Notes: generated by a model not told the origin, from the sequence alone. Counted from the stretch's first letter, positions 24,809 through 34,218 are shown. The stretch is DNA of 64,000 nt from Dyadobacter sp. MSC1_007 (GCF_023667495.1 NZ_JAMOZL010000014.1:62001-126000), one strand, 5' to 3'. Made by a program: numbers and translations.

Positions 24809-24811
24809 AGG

Positions 24812-26077
24812 TTAGCCTCTTAAAATGGCGATGGGGTCCATTTTTGCCGCTTTTCTGGATGGCAAATATCCGGATAAGGCGGTCGTCAGGATCCCGAATG
24901 TAAATCCGGTGATGTAATAAACCGGCTTGAAACTTACCGGCAGGTGATCGAGCGTGATCATCACATCGCTGTTGAAAGGCACTTTGGAGACGGCATAGGA
25001 AATCAGAAAACCAAATGCAAGCCCCATCACCGCACCGGCCGCCCCGATTACGAGTGCCTGAGTCAAAAAGATGCCTTTGACGTCCGAGTCGGAAAACCCA
25101 GTCGCTTTCAGGATAGCGATCTCCTTCATTTTTTCATAAATCATCATCGTCAGTATGTTGAAGATGCCAAAGCCTGCTACCAGCAGAATGGTACCCGCGA
25201 CGCCATAAACGATCATCTTCCGGAGCACATCTCCTTCCAGAAGGGAAGCATTGTCCTTTTTCCAATCCGAGCCCTGGTAATGATAACGGGCCTGCAATTC
25301 ATGGGACATTTCATGAGCGAGTTCTTTGTCCAAAAGCTTAACCTTGATTTCTGTCAGATAGGAGGCAGGGGCTCCGAGCAGCTTTTGAACTGTTTTAGTG
25401 CTCGCATAACATTGTTGCTTGTCAATATCGGTAAGGCCTGTCTTGAAGATCCCGGCAACTATCACGGCAAAATTGCCACCTTTCTCGGTAGTGACAACAA
25501 CCTGGTCGCCGGTCCTTACATTCAGGAGCTTTGCAAGGCCTACACCCATCAGGATACTGTTGGTTCTCACCGTGACCTCCTCGTAGCTGCCCTCGATGAT
25601 TTTACCGGAAAGATTGAAAAGCTGATCTTCCTTTTCAAGGTTAACACCATTAAGCTTGCCATTGAACGAGGAAGAGCCCAACCTGAAAAACACCTGCGTG
25701 GTAATGGCCCCCGACGCGGCCTGCACGCGCGGGTCGCCAGCCAGGTCTTCCAATACCTGGTTAGCATCTTTTAAATTCAGCAGGATATCTTTGGGTTTCT
25801 GATGGTGCACGACATTCACCACGCCGGGAAAGCACTTATCCAATAGCGACTGATCGGCGATCTGGACCTCATTGAACAAACGAAGGTGGGGTGATTGCTG
25901 AAAGACGACATCCTGGGTATATTCATTAGTCCCCTGGATGAAGCTCACCATAAAGATAAATACGGTGATCCCAAATGCGACACCCGCGGTGGCGACCAGG
26001 GTCTGCCGCAGTTTTGCCTTCATATACGTGGCTGCGATAGAGGCAGACAATGCGATGTTGGTGAACCGTTTTTTCAT
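24812..26077 (-). CDS. ABC transporter permease, FtsX/MacB type
   Basis: This 421-residue permease has one N-terminal helix (about residues 22-45), a large periplasmic MacB_PCD domain and three C-terminal helices (VAGTILLVAGFGIFNILTM onward), ending in YLPSRKAAKMDPIAILRG, the hallmark of FtsX/MacB proteins. Such permeases use mechanical transmission rather than a membrane pore and work with an adaptor and TolC. The gene lies between the adaptor and ATPase genes, completing a tripartite MacAB-TolC-like machine. Confidence 0.9.
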   Translation of the reverse strand: MKKRFTNIALSASIAATYMKAKLRQTLVATAGVAFGITVFIFMVSFIQGTNEYTQDVVFQQSPHLRLFNEVQIADQSLLDKCFPGVVNVVHHQKPKDILLNLKDANQVLEDLAGDPRVQAASGAITTQVFFRLGSSSFNGKLNGVNLEKEDQLFNLSGKIIEGSYEEVTVRTNSILMGVGLAKLLNVRTGDQVVVTTEKGGNFAVIVAGIFKTGLTDIDKQQCYASTKTVQKLLGAPASYLTEIKVKLLDKELAHEMSHELQARYHYQGSDWKKDNASLLEGDVLRKMIVYGVAGTILLVAGFGIFNILTMMIYEKMKEIAILKATGFSDSDVKGIFLTQALVIGAAGAVMGLAFGFLISYAVSKVPFNSDVMITLDHLPVSFKPVYYITGFTFGILTTALSGYLPSRKAAKMDPIAILRG

Positions 26078-26083
26078 ATCATG

Positions 26084-27184
26084 CTAAGGGGCTTTTTCGT
26101 ATATGAGCTCACCGGCTTTAAGGCCGCGTCGGATCTCTATCCACTGTCCGTTCCTTACGCCCGCTTGCACTTTTTGCTTTAATATTTTGCCGTCAGGCCC
26201 GGCAGCGTATACCGAATCCCCCGGTTGCAAAAATGCTTGCGGGATGGCAAGTGCATCCTTTTGCTCGCGGATCAGGATATTGGCCTCCACAGACGACTGG
26301 GGAAAGAAGCTGCCCGTACCCTCAACAGTGGCCTCAACTTTAAAGCTCCGGTTTTCTTTCTGGATCACCGGGACAATCTTCGTCACAGTCGCTGTGAATT
26401 GTTTGCCTTCAAAAGCATCGGTTTCAAAAAAGACCTTTTGCCCCAGTTTTACCTGGGCGATATCCCTTTCATCGACCAGCAGTTCCAATTTGAACCGGCT
26501 GGCCGAGCCTGTCAGTAATACCGGCTCACCTGCTGCGGCGGTGCTGCCTTCCGTCAGATAAATGCTGAATACTTTGCCGTCGATGCTGCTGGTGAGCACA
26601 TTGGTTTCCCTGAGCTGACGAAGTTCGGCGAGTTGCTGGCTTACGGAAAGCACTTTTTCTTTCTGATCGTTTAAAAGCGCCTCGTATTGAAATTGCAGGT
26701 TCTTGTATTCGGCAAGGCTCGCCTGCGCTTTCATTGTGCGCCGCCCGGCTTCCTGCTCGGGAACGGCCTTGTCGGCCGCGAGTTCCTGGTATTTTCTGGC
26801 TTCGGCCAGATCAAGCTCGTATTGCTGTTTGGCAAGGGCCGCTTTCTCTCGAAGTTCCAGGCCTCTTGCCGAGCTATCGGACGCATTTTTACGGGCCAGA
26901 CGGAGCTGCTCACTGAGGATGCCGAGCTGGGTGTTCTGGCTGGGCTGCCCCAGAACGGCCAGAACCTGGCCCGTTCGTACCTGCCCGCCTTGCTTAACGA
27001 GTATTTGCAAGACACGCTGGCTTGAAGTCGCTTTGATCAGTTCGTAGGATTCGGGCATGATCTCCCCGGAAGCATATACGGCTTCGTTCATAGATCTTGT
27101 GGTCACCTTAAAACTCGCTGGCTCCTTTTTGCAGGATGAAAGGGTGACAAGGCCCGCCAGTAGGGGTACAAAAAGCTTTTTCAT
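26084..27184 (-). CDS. Periplasmic adaptor lipoprotein (HlyD/MacA family)
   Basis: This membrane-fusion protein of about 366 residues has a lipoprotein signal peptide (LVTLSSC, Cys about residue 18), a lipoyl-like domain (VLQILVKQGGQVRTGQVLAVLG), a coiled-coil hairpin (about 90-180) and a barrel domain near VLLTGSASRFKLELLV. It should bridge the FtsX-type permease and the TolC-like outer-membrane protein. The start at 27184 is chosen over the ATG at 27211 because it gives a clean signal peptide and follows the TolC stop by 4 nt. Confidence 0.9.
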   Translation of the reverse strand: MKKLFVPLLAGLVTLSSCKKEPASFKVTTRSMNEAVYASGEIMPESYELIKATSSQRVLQILVKQGGQVRTGQVLAVLGQPSQNTQLGILSEQLRLARKNASDSSARGLELREKAALAKQQYELDLAEARKYQELAADKAVPEQEAGRRTMKAQASLAEYKNLQFQYEALLNDQKEKVLSVSQQLAELRQLRETNVLTSSIDGKVFSIYLTEGSTAAAGEPVLLTGSASRFKLELLVDERDIAQVKLGQKVFFETDAFEGKQFTATVTKIVPVIQKENRSFKVEATVEGTGSFFPQSSVEANILIREQKDALAIPQAFLQPGDSVYAAGPDGKILKQKVQAGVRNGQWIEIRRGLKAGELIYEKAP

Positions 27185-27188
27185 AAGA

Positions 27189-28520
27189 CTAATTGCCTTG
27201 TAAGTATTCAAGTTCGACCATTTGGATAAGGCCCTGCAATTGAGCGGTCAGCCGCCTGCGCCGTGTTAGTGTCAGTTCATCCTGCAATTGTTTAAGCTCG
27301 ATCATGTCGATGACCCCTTTTTCTAACTTCTTTGTCGAAAGTCTCACATTATCCTCAGCAAGCGCCTCCTTTTTTCGAAGTGAGCCGAGCTCCTGCATCG
27401 CACGGGAATATGCGACGCTTGCCGAGAGAAAAGCCTTTTTGCCGTCACTGACACTGGCGTCACGCTCAGCCATGGCTAAACCTGCGCTTTGTTTGTCTTT
27501 TTTAAGCTGATAGTGCATCCGCGGCATGTCAAAGACCGGTATTGAAAGGCGAAGGCCCACATAGCCGGAAGAAAACCAATTCGAGCGCGTGATGAAACTG
27601 GCCTCGCTGCCAAAACCCAGCTTGCTGTAACCGCTGACCACAGATAGTTTCGGATAAAGAGCCGCCCGGGACTGATCCAGCGAGCTACGTGCAATTTCGA
27701 CCATCAGGCTGTCTGCGGCGAAATCCGGTGTCAATGCTGCTTTGAAGGTTTCGTCTGGTATCTTTTCCGGTAGTGGGATATTGCCACCGGTTAATTGAAT
27801 GGAATCGGCAAGCGGAAAGCCCATCCAGAATTTGAGGTCAAGCAGCGACTGCTGATGTGTGGCCTTGCTACGGGATACGTCGTCGCTCAATTCTTCGAGC
27901 AAACTCAGCGACTGGTTCACGGCAATCTGATCGGTAATGCCTTTTTCAAAGTTCAGGGTAATGAGCCTGTGGCTTTCCTTAAAATCTTCCAGTCGAGCGA
28001 CGGCCGTATGGTAATCTTCATCGTTTAGGATGGCCGAGTAATAGGCCATTCGAACATTTTTGACGATCAGTTTTTGTTCGGAAAAGTTTTGAGCGGCTTT
28101 CAGCTGGCGCCCGAGCATCCGGGTTTTGATCTGCTTCCAGGCTGCGGCATCGATCAGGCTTAAATCGGCCTGCAATCCTGCATTACCCATCCAGGGCGTA
28201 CCCAGGCGAACCGGAATAAAGGTTCCTTGCGGCTGGCCAACCAGTTCGCCGGGAAAAACCTGGACAGGTATCTGCCAGTAATGGTCCAACGAGGCTGAGC
28301 CGGTAATCGTAGGCAACAGTTTGGCTTTCGCCTGGCTCGCTTCTATTGTCGCAAGCCTTATTTGCCGTCGGCTGATGATCAGGTCTTTATTGTGACTGGC
28401 AGCGTATTGCAGGCACTGCTCCAAAGTCCAAGAGGGCTGTGCGGAGCCTGGCTGGGCTATTGCTACCGACAATGAAAGCAGGAACAATTTCCAGATTATT
28501 ATCTTGTTCTTTAAGTTCAT
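27189..28520 (-). CDS. TolC-family outer membrane efflux protein
   Basis: This outer-membrane factor of about 443 residues has a cleavable signal peptide (ending SAQPSW) and the two OEP repeats typical of TolC: WTLEQCLQYAASHNKDLIIS at the start, and a second half with PKLSVVSGYSKLGFG and a long helical hairpin. The start at 28520 is preferred because an upstream ATG at 28535 adds only a few residues before the signal peptide. It is encoded 27 nt after the regulator gene and completes the export complex. The cargo is unknown. Confidence 0.9.
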   Translation of the reverse strand: MNLKNKIIIWKLFLLSLSVAIAQPGSAQPSWTLEQCLQYAASHNKDLIISRRQIRLATIEASQAKAKLLPTITGSASLDHYWQIPVQVFPGELVGQPQGTFIPVRLGTPWMGNAGLQADLSLIDAAAWKQIKTRMLGRQLKAAQNFSEQKLIVKNVRMAYYSAILNDEDYHTAVARLEDFKESHRLITLNFEKGITDQIAVNQSLSLLEELSDDVSRSKATHQQSLLDLKFWMGFPLADSIQLTGGNIPLPEKIPDETFKAALTPDFAADSLMVEIARSSLDQSRAALYPKLSVVSGYSKLGFGSEASFITRSNWFSSGYVGLRLSIPVFDMPRMHYQLKKDKQSAGLAMAERDASVSDGKKAFLSASVAYSRAMQELGSLRKKEALAEDNVRLSTKKLEKGVIDMIELKQLQDELTLTRRRRLTAQLQGLIQMVELEYLQGN

Positions 28521-28547
28521 TATTAAAAGAACCAAAAAGTGAAAATT

Positions 28548-29003
28548 TTAACTGTCAAGCTCAATCGTGCGTTTCCAGCGTTCCAGGATAATAGGAAACT
28601 CGACGAGCAACATCTTGTACAGTACCGCGACTTCGTTAAGTTCTTTATCGAACTGGTCCTGAACGCCCCGGGCTTTCCTGACATCATCCAGAATGCCGAA
28701 AAACTGCTGGTAGCGTGAGGTCATTTCTTTTTCGTTAAAAAGGTTTCGCATGTTTACATAGAAAAAGCGCCGCCGCTTTCCTCCGACTGTCCGATAGCTT
28801 ACCATTCCGGAGGCTGTCAGCATTTTCAGGGCATTCGAAACGGCACTTTTGCTAACCTTAAAATAACCAACCAAATCCTCGAAAACAGCGCCTTCCTTTC
28901 CTTGAAGCAGTAAATAGGTAAAAACCCTTGCTGCTACCGGCGTCATGCCCATATGTTCCAGTGCTCCGCTATGCTCTTCGATCCGTTCCCTGTGCTCGTC
29001 CAA
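28548..29003 (-). CDS. GbsR/MarR-family regulator
   Basis: This 151-residue regulator has a winged helix at about 25-90 (GMTPVAARVFTYLLLQGKEG, then VSKSAVSNALKMLTASGMV and the wing VGGKRRRFF), followed by a long dimerisation helix. This is the layout of the GbsR branch of MarR-like proteins. It is the first gene of the TolC-adaptor-permease-ATPase operon, and a perfect 11-bp inverted repeat lies 32 bp before its start, so it is probably an autoregulated local repressor of the exporter. The effector is unknown. Confidence 0.88.
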   Translation of the reverse strand: MDEHRERIEEHSGALEHMGMTPVAARVFTYLLLQGKEGAVFEDLVGYFKVSKSAVSNALKMLTASGMVSYRTVGGKRRRFFYVNMRNLFNEKEMTSRYQQFFGILDDVRKARGVQDQFDKELNEVAVLYKMLLVEFPIILERWKRTIELDS

Positions 29004-29034
29004 TTTCTTTCAATTAATGCCACCAAATTAAAGC

Positions 29035-29064
29035 ATTTTAGTTCTCTACTACAAGAACTAAAAT
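29035..29064. promoter_or_regulatory. Perfect 11-bp dyad, probable GbsR-type operator
   Basis: The arms ATTTTAGTTCT (29035-29045) and AGAACTAAAAT (29054-29064) are perfectly complementary with an 8-bp spacer. The element is centred 46 bp upstream of the GbsR/MarR start, where a repressor would cover the promoter. It lies 24 bp after nhaA ends, but no U tract follows on either strand, so an operator is likelier than a terminator. Confidence 0.65.
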
Positions 29065-29088
29065 AAAAACTTATAGACCTTGGTAATT

Positions 29089-30411
29089 TTAGCCTTTAGA
29101 AGCCTGCTTCGCTGGCAATGCTCGCAGGTATGCGATTCCTGCACAGCCGGAAATCACAGATGCAAGTAAGATGCCGTACCTGGCATTTTCAACGTGCCGG
29201 GCATCTTTGAAAGCCAACCCGGCAATAAACAAGGACATCGTGAACCCGACACCCGCAAGCAGGGACACACCCAGAATATGCTTCCAGGTCGTATGCACTG
29301 GCAACCTGGAAAGCCCAATTCTGACCATGAGCCAGGTGAAGCTAAACACCCCGATAAACTTCCCTATGACAAGGCCCGCCACCACACCCAGGCTCACCGG
29401 GTTGATCAGTGCGGTAAAAAAATCGCTCCCGATGTGCATACCCGAATTAGCAAGCGCGAAAACAGGCATTATCACGAACGCTACCCATGGGTGAAGCCCG
29501 TATTCGATTTTTTGTAACGGGGTCTGCGCATCCAGACTAAGACTTTTAATTTCTTCGACGATATGGTGTTGATCGGCTGTCATCAATGGACCATGCAGCG
29601 GGATTGCCTTCTCAAATTTGTTTGCATGCCCGCGCACCTGGGCTATGTATTCGCCCTCATCGATTTTCGTCCGCGCCGGGATAGTGAACGCTACCAGCAC
29701 GCCGGCAATCGTAGCGTGAACACCGGAAAAAAGAAAACATGTCCAAACCATAATGCCCAGGATCAGGTAAATAAGGGTGCTGCGTACGCCCAGCAAATTC
29801 AGGGTCACCAATACCGCTAGCAGCACAGCTGCCAATATCAGATAGATGAAGGAAATATGGGCGGTATAAAAAAATGCAATAATTAGTACCGCGCCCAGAT
29901 CATCGGCCACGGCCAGCGCAGATAAAAAGACTTTGACCGAAGCTGGGATATGTCTTCCGGCCAGCGACAAGAGCCCAAGGGCAAAAGCAATGTCAGTAGC
30001 CATCGGCACGCCCCACCCAGACATCGAAGTCTGGTTAAAATTAATTGCACTATAAATTAAAGCGGGAACCAGCATCCCTCCCAGGGCGGCTGCCATCGGT
30101 AAACTAGCTTTTTTAAGGGTGGACAGCTCACCAGCCATAAATTCCCGTTTCAATTCAAGCCCTATCACAAAAAAGAAAAGTGCCATCAATCCGTCGTTGA
30201 TCCACACGTGCAGCGGGTATTTAAAAACATCTTCACCAAGCCCGACCGATAGCTCGGTCTCCCATACATGATGGTAGGAGTCAGCGAGGGGGGAGTTGAC
30301 CCAGACCAGGGCGATTATTACAGAAATGAAAAGGACGATACCACCCGTAAATTCCTGATGGATGAATCGATGCACCGGCGAGAGTAACCGGTCTATTGGG
30401 GATTTTGACAT
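29089..30411 (-). CDS. nhaA: Na+/H+ antiporter NhaA
   Basis: This 440-residue membrane protein matches NhaA throughout. The N-terminal FIHQEFTGG and VWINDGLMALFFFVIGLELKRE blocks, the unwound-helix region MATDIAFALG (Asp of the ion site) and ALAVADDLGAVLIIAFFY (second Asp) are all present, as is the C-terminal LLAGVGFTMSLFIAGLAF. NhaA exchanges sodium for protons and controls pH and sodium. A -7 element TATCTTTG is seen upstream. A truncated second copy lies 1.8 kb away at 32244-32540. Confidence 0.95.
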   Translation of the reverse strand: MSKSPIDRLLSPVHRFIHQEFTGGIVLFISVIIALVWVNSPLADSYHHVWETELSVGLGEDVFKYPLHVWINDGLMALFFFVIGLELKREFMAGELSTLKKASLPMAAALGGMLVPALIYSAINFNQTSMSGWGVPMATDIAFALGLLSLAGRHIPASVKVFLSALAVADDLGAVLIIAFFYTAHISFIYLILAAVLLAVLVTLNLLGVRSTLIYLILGIMVWTCFLFSGVHATIAGVLVAFTIPARTKIDEGEYIAQVRGHANKFEKAIPLHGPLMTADQHHIVEEIKSLSLDAQTPLQKIEYGLHPWVAFVIMPVFALANSGMHIGSDFFTALINPVSLGVVAGLVIGKFIGVFSFTWLMVRIGLSRLPVHTTWKHILGVSLLAGVGFTMSLFIAGLAFKDARHVENARYGILLASVISGCAGIAYLRALPAKQASKG

Positions 30412-30433
30412 AGTATCCAGCGTAAACGTTGGC

Positions 30434-30528
30434 CAAAGATAGTTGAAAACGCCGCTTAGACACTTGTAAGCAAGTTAGTTCTTGTTTCAACTGCGACTGT
30501 GACATTGAACCTTCACAGTATGCAGTTG
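30434..30528 (-). promoter_or_regulatory. nhaA promoter region with a long imperfect hairpin
   Basis: A perfect -7 element TATCTTTG lies at 30441-30434 on the minus strand, 23 nt before nhaA. Upstream is an interrupted inverted repeat: CAACTGC plus ACTGTGA (30488-30502) and TCACAGT plus GCAGTTG (30513-30528), around a 10-bp spacer. It could be a regulator site or an RNA hairpin after the symporter gene. The remaining gap to 30698 holds no gene I can support. Confidence 0.5.
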
Positions 30529-30698
30529 CTTTTAACAGGTAGTTGCCCAAAAGCAGAACTAGCACCAATCTACTTGACCAATCAGATCCTTCACAAAAAC
30601 AGCCTTCTGTAAGTACCCCGCAATGACAGAAAAAAAAGTGACCAGAGCAGCAGAAATTTATTGAAGTGACTATGGACTTGCAGATCGTTGAACATTGT

Positions 30699-32120
30699 TC
30701 AACCCCATTCCTCCGCATTTTTAACCCCCAGGTTTGACGCCTTGTAAACCGGATCTTTGCCTTCCTTTTTTTGCTGCTGGTAATCTTTGAGCGCATCCAA
30801 CGCAGGTTTTCTGAGCAGTAAAATGGCAAGGATGTTCAGCCAGGCCATTAGTCCTACGCCGATGTCGCCAACCGTCCATGCCAGTTCGGCCGTTTTGATG
30901 GAGCCATAAAATGTTGCTGCCATGATCAATCCGCGCAAGCTCCATAGCAAGACCTTACTATTGCTTTCCTTCATCAGATAACTCAAATTGGTTTCGGCGA
31001 TATAATAATAAGCCATGATGGTGGTGAATGCGAAAAAGAGCAACGCGATGGAAACAAAACCGCTTCCAAGGGACGGAAAATGTGCATTGATCGCCTGTTG
31101 GGTGAACTCCGAGCCAATGGCCATGCCTTTGACATGCTCAACCAGAAATCCCCCTGTCGGATTCACTACATTGTATTTTCCTGTAAAAAGGATCATCAAC
31201 GCCGTCGCCGTACAGACAAACAAAGTATCAACATACACAGAAAACGCCTGTACCAACCCTTGCTTCACAGGATGGCTGGCTTCTGCCGCGGCCGCAGCAT
31301 GGGGGGCAGTTCCCTGGCCTGCTTCATTGGAATAAATGCCACGTTTGACGCCCCAGGACACTGCCATTCCAAAGATGCCTGCAAAGGCTGGTTCCATATC
31401 GAATGCAGACCGCATGATCAGCGCAAAAACAGCTGGCACCTGAGTGATATTCAAGGCAATGATTATCAGGGCCATCAAAATATAGGCCCCTGCCATGAAC
31501 GGGACCACGAATTCGGCCACTTTTCCAATTCTTTTCACCCCTCCGAAAATGATCAACCCCAGCAGAATGGTAATCGTGCCTCCGGTGATCTCAACGGGAA
31601 TGTCAAAGGCCGTGTTCGCGCTGGTGGCAATGCTGTTGCTCTGGACTCCGGGAAGGAACAGGGCCGTACTCAGGATTGTTGCTACCGCGAAAAGCACCGC
31701 ATACCACCTGATGCCCAGGCCTTTTTCAATATAGAATGCGGGCCCGCCGCGGTATTGTCCGTCTTTGACCTGCTTATAAATTTGTCCTAACGTAGCTTCC
31801 ACATAAGCAGATGCCGCGCCTAGAAAAGCGATCGTCCACATCCAGAAAACAGCACCTGGCCCTCCCATCGCAATGGCCGTAGCCACTCCCGCAATATTTC
31901 CCGTACCCACCCTTCCAGAAATAGCGATCGCAAATGCCTGAAAAGAAGATACGCCTTTTGCGGAAGCCTTATTCCCGAAAAGCAGCGTGATCATGTCTTT
32001 TAAATAACGCACTTGCAAAAATCGCGTAATTATTGAAAAGTAAATGCCGGTGCCCAGGCAAAGAAGGATCAGCGCATTGCTCCAGATCACATTGTTAACG
32101 GCAGTAATGATTTGCTCCAT
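30699..32120 (-). CDS. Sodium/alanine symporter (AGCS family)
   Basis: This transporter of about 473 residues belongs to the alanine or glycine:cation symporter family. Signatures include FQAFAIAISGRVGTGNIAGVA near the N-terminus and the block MAVSWGVKRGIYSNEAGQGTA, with about eleven helices. It should import alanine or glycine together with sodium, and sits next to a sodium/proton antiporter that could restore the gradient. The start at 32120 (MEQIITAVNNVIWSN) is preferred; the ATG at 32192 would add 24 residues unlike the family. Confidence 0.9.
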   Translation of the reverse strand: MEQIITAVNNVIWSNALILLCLGTGIYFSIITRFLQVRYLKDMITLLFGNKASAKGVSSFQAFAIAISGRVGTGNIAGVATAIAMGGPGAVFWMWTIAFLGAASAYVEATLGQIYKQVKDGQYRGGPAFYIEKGLGIRWYAVLFAVATILSTALFLPGVQSNSIATSANTAFDIPVEITGGTITILLGLIIFGGVKRIGKVAEFVVPFMAGAYILMALIIIALNITQVPAVFALIMRSAFDMEPAFAGIFGMAVSWGVKRGIYSNEAGQGTAPHAAAAAEASHPVKQGLVQAFSVYVDTLFVCTATALMILFTGKYNVVNPTGGFLVEHVKGMAIGSEFTQQAINAHFPSLGSGFVSIALLFFAFTTIMAYYYIAETNLSYLMKESNSKVLLWSLRGLIMAATFYGSIKTAELAWTVGDIGVGLMAWLNILAILLLRKPALDALKDYQQQKKEGKDPVYKASNLGVKNAEEWG

Positions 32121-32243
32121 GGAGGAAAGTTCGGCGAGTGGGTGGTAAGGAATTTGGTTTATCAGGAATAAATAAAGTGAAAATTTGGGCATTGACCTCC
32201 TGCACCAATTAAAATAACTATATATACTTCAAATAATGTTATT

Positions 32244-32540
32244 TCAAAATGCCGATTTCGCGGTATACTCCCGTGTCAATTCCAATCCGATCACAAAAAA
32301 GAAAATTGCCATTAACCCGTCGTTGATCCAGATGTGCAGCGGCTGATTGAATTTAAAATCTGAGAATCCTACCGACATTTTGGTTTCCCAAAGGTGACGG
32401 TAAAAGTCTGACCAGGAAGAATTGACCCATGCAATTGAAATGATCACATGGATAAACAGGATGATACCACCCATAAATTCCTGATGGATGAACTTAATGA
32501 CGGGATGGAGTATTCGGTCGATTGGGGATCTGGCCATCAT
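32244..32540 (-). pseudogene. Truncated NhaA, N-terminal fragment
   Basis: This 98-codon frame matches the first roughly 90 residues of the intact NhaA at 29089-30411 (SPIDRILHPVIKFIHQEFMG, then LHIWINDGLMAIFFFVIGLE). It stops after TREYTAKSAF, before any ion-binding helix. It cannot transport and is best read as the remnant of a second nhaA copy. The divergence between the two shows this is not a recent duplication. Confidence 0.85.
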
Positions 32541-32739
32541 TATTGCTTAGTTCGAAATGGCTAAATATATGACCAAAAAGCACGTAATTGGCTTTTTGCT
32601 AAACATTTATATGACCATTTAAAAGGATACAAGACTTACTTATGATGCATTTAAGTTACGATATTTCGGAACTATCCTTATTAATGTCATAATTTTGGCC
32701 TAATTCAGAAGACGAAATCATACAGATTTTTGTAATTCC

Positions 32740-34218
32740 ATGAAAGACGATTTGCCCGGCAAAGTAATAAACACGGTCCTGATCGTGGACGACACGCCCA
32801 ACAACATCAGCATCCTTTTTGATGTACTGACCAAATCCGAATATAAAGTATTGGTAGCAACCGATGGGAAAAGTGCGCTCGAACAGGCTGCATACGCTCT
32901 ACCCGACCTGATCCTGCTCGACGTAATGATGCCCGGGATGAGCGGTTTCGAGACGTGCCGCCAGTTAAAAAGTTCGCCCAAAACACAGGGAATCCCGGTT
33001 ATTTTTATGACAGCCCTGACAGAAACGATCAACAAAGTCAATGGCTTTAACATGGGCGCAGTCGATTACATCACCAAACCCTTTGAAATACACGAAGTAC
33101 TCTCCCGAATTGGCACGCACCTTGCGCTAGCAACCCTTAGGCAAAAATTGGAGCAACTGGTTACGGAGCGAACAGCCGATCTGAATAAGGCGCTCACAGA
33201 AGTCGAGAAGCTTAAAGATCAGCTACAGGCCGAAAACGTATACCTGAAAGAAGAGCTCAAACAATCCACAAATCCCGGTGAGATTATCAGCCAGAGCAAA
33301 ACATTTGAAAAAGTCCTGAACAAGATCCGGCAGGTAGCCCCCACCAACAGTACCGTGCTGATCAATGGCGAATCCGGTACGGGAAAAGAGCTGCTGGCGC
33401 GCGCCGTACATAACCTCAGCAACCGAAAAAACCGGCCGCTTATCAAGCTCAATTGTGCAGCATTGCCGGCCAGCCTGATCGAAAGCGAATTATTTGGGCA
33501 CGAAAAAGGGGCATTTACCGGCGCCACCGCACAGAAAAACGGCCGGTTTGAGCTGGCAGATGGCGGCACCCTGTTCCTGGATGAAATTGGCGAAATGCCG
33601 ATTGAATTGCAGCCCAAGTTGCTACGGGTATTGCAGGAAGGAGAATTTGAACGTGTAGGCAGCACCAAAACACTGAAAGTCAATGTCCGCATCATCGCCG
33701 CCACCAACCGTGACCTGGAAAAAGAAGTTACCGAAGGACGTTTCCGGGAAGACCTGTATTACCGGCTGAATGTGTTCCCGGTCCTGAGCATTCCATTGCG
33801 GGAGCGGAAAGAAGATATACCCCTGCTGGTCAAGCACTTTTGCCAGAAGCATGGCGCCGACCAGGGTAAAGTCATTGATCAGGTGCCTCAAAAAGTAATC
33901 GACGCACTCGTTGCCTACCACTGGCCGGGCAATATCCGCGAGCTGGAAAATGTGGTGGAAAGATCGATCATTATGTCGCCCGGAAGAACATTGACGCTCG
34001 ACGACTGGTCGCCCAGGAAACCGGCCATTGCGCCTAAAACTAGCTTAATGACGATGGAGGAATGCGAGCGCGAGCATATCACCTTTGTCCTAAATAAAAC
34101 CAACTGGAAAGTGAGTGGCAACAATGGGGCGGCCCAGATCCTGGATATGATACCGACGACACTAGACTCCCGGATGCGGAAACTGGGCATCAAGCGGCCC
34201 GGACAATTTCCACTTTAA
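32740..34218 (+). CDS. NtrC-type response regulator (REC-AAA-HTH)
   Basis: This 492-residue regulator has a receiver (acidic pair D17/D18, phosphoacceptor D61), a coiled coil at about 132-180, a sigma-54 AAA+ domain with Walker A ESGTGKE, the GAFTGA loop (257-262) and the Walker B region FLDEIGEM, and a C-terminal Fis-type HTH (NNGAAQILDMIPTTLDSRMR). It should drive sigma-54 promoters when phosphorylated. No partner kinase is adjacent. It is encoded 141 bp before the NRDE/ATP-grasp genes on the same strand, which makes that operon a candidate target. Confidence 0.92.
   Translation: MKDDLPGKVINTVLIVDDTPNNISILFDVLTKSEYKVLVATDGKSALEQAAYALPDLILLDVMMPGMSGFETCRQLKSSPKTQGIPVIFMTALTETINKVNGFNMGAVDYITKPFEIHEVLSRIGTHLALATLRQKLEQLVTERTADLNKALTEVEKLKDQLQAENVYLKEELKQSTNPGEIISQSKTFEKVLNKIRQVAPTNSTVLINGESGTGKELLARAVHNLSNRKNRPLIKLNCAALPASLIESELFGHEKGAFTGATAQKNGRFELADGGTLFLDEIGEMPIELQPKLLRVLQEGEFERVGSTKTLKVNVRIIAATNRDLEKEVTEGRFREDLYYRLNVFPVLSIPLRERKEDIPLLVKHFCQKHGADQGKVIDQVPQKVIDALVAYHWPGNIRELENVVERSIIMSPGRTLTLDDWSPRKPAIAPKTSLMTMEECEREHITFVLNKTNWKVSGNNGAAQILDMIPTTLDSRMRKLGIKRPGQFPL

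Noticed and set aside
24944..25774. Long plus-strand open frame of 276 codons opposite the ABC permease gene
   Set aside because: The minus-strand FtsX-type permease is complete with its hallmark ends; the plus frame shows no domain, start context or promoter.
29035..29064. nhaA terminator
   Set aside because: The stem is strong, but no T run follows on the nhaA strand and the element lies at the regulator's promoter, so an operator is more likely.
30496..30519. Additional Crp/Fnr site before nhaA (ACTGTGA/TCACAGT)
   Set aside because: The half-sites are separated by 10 bp instead of the usual N6 between TGA and TCA, and the spacing to the -7 element fits neither 36.5 nor 58.5 bp.
31080..31790. 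Plus-strand open frame of 236 codons within the sodium/alanine symporter gene
   Set aside because: It is antisense to a well-conserved transporter and its translation has no recognisable structure.
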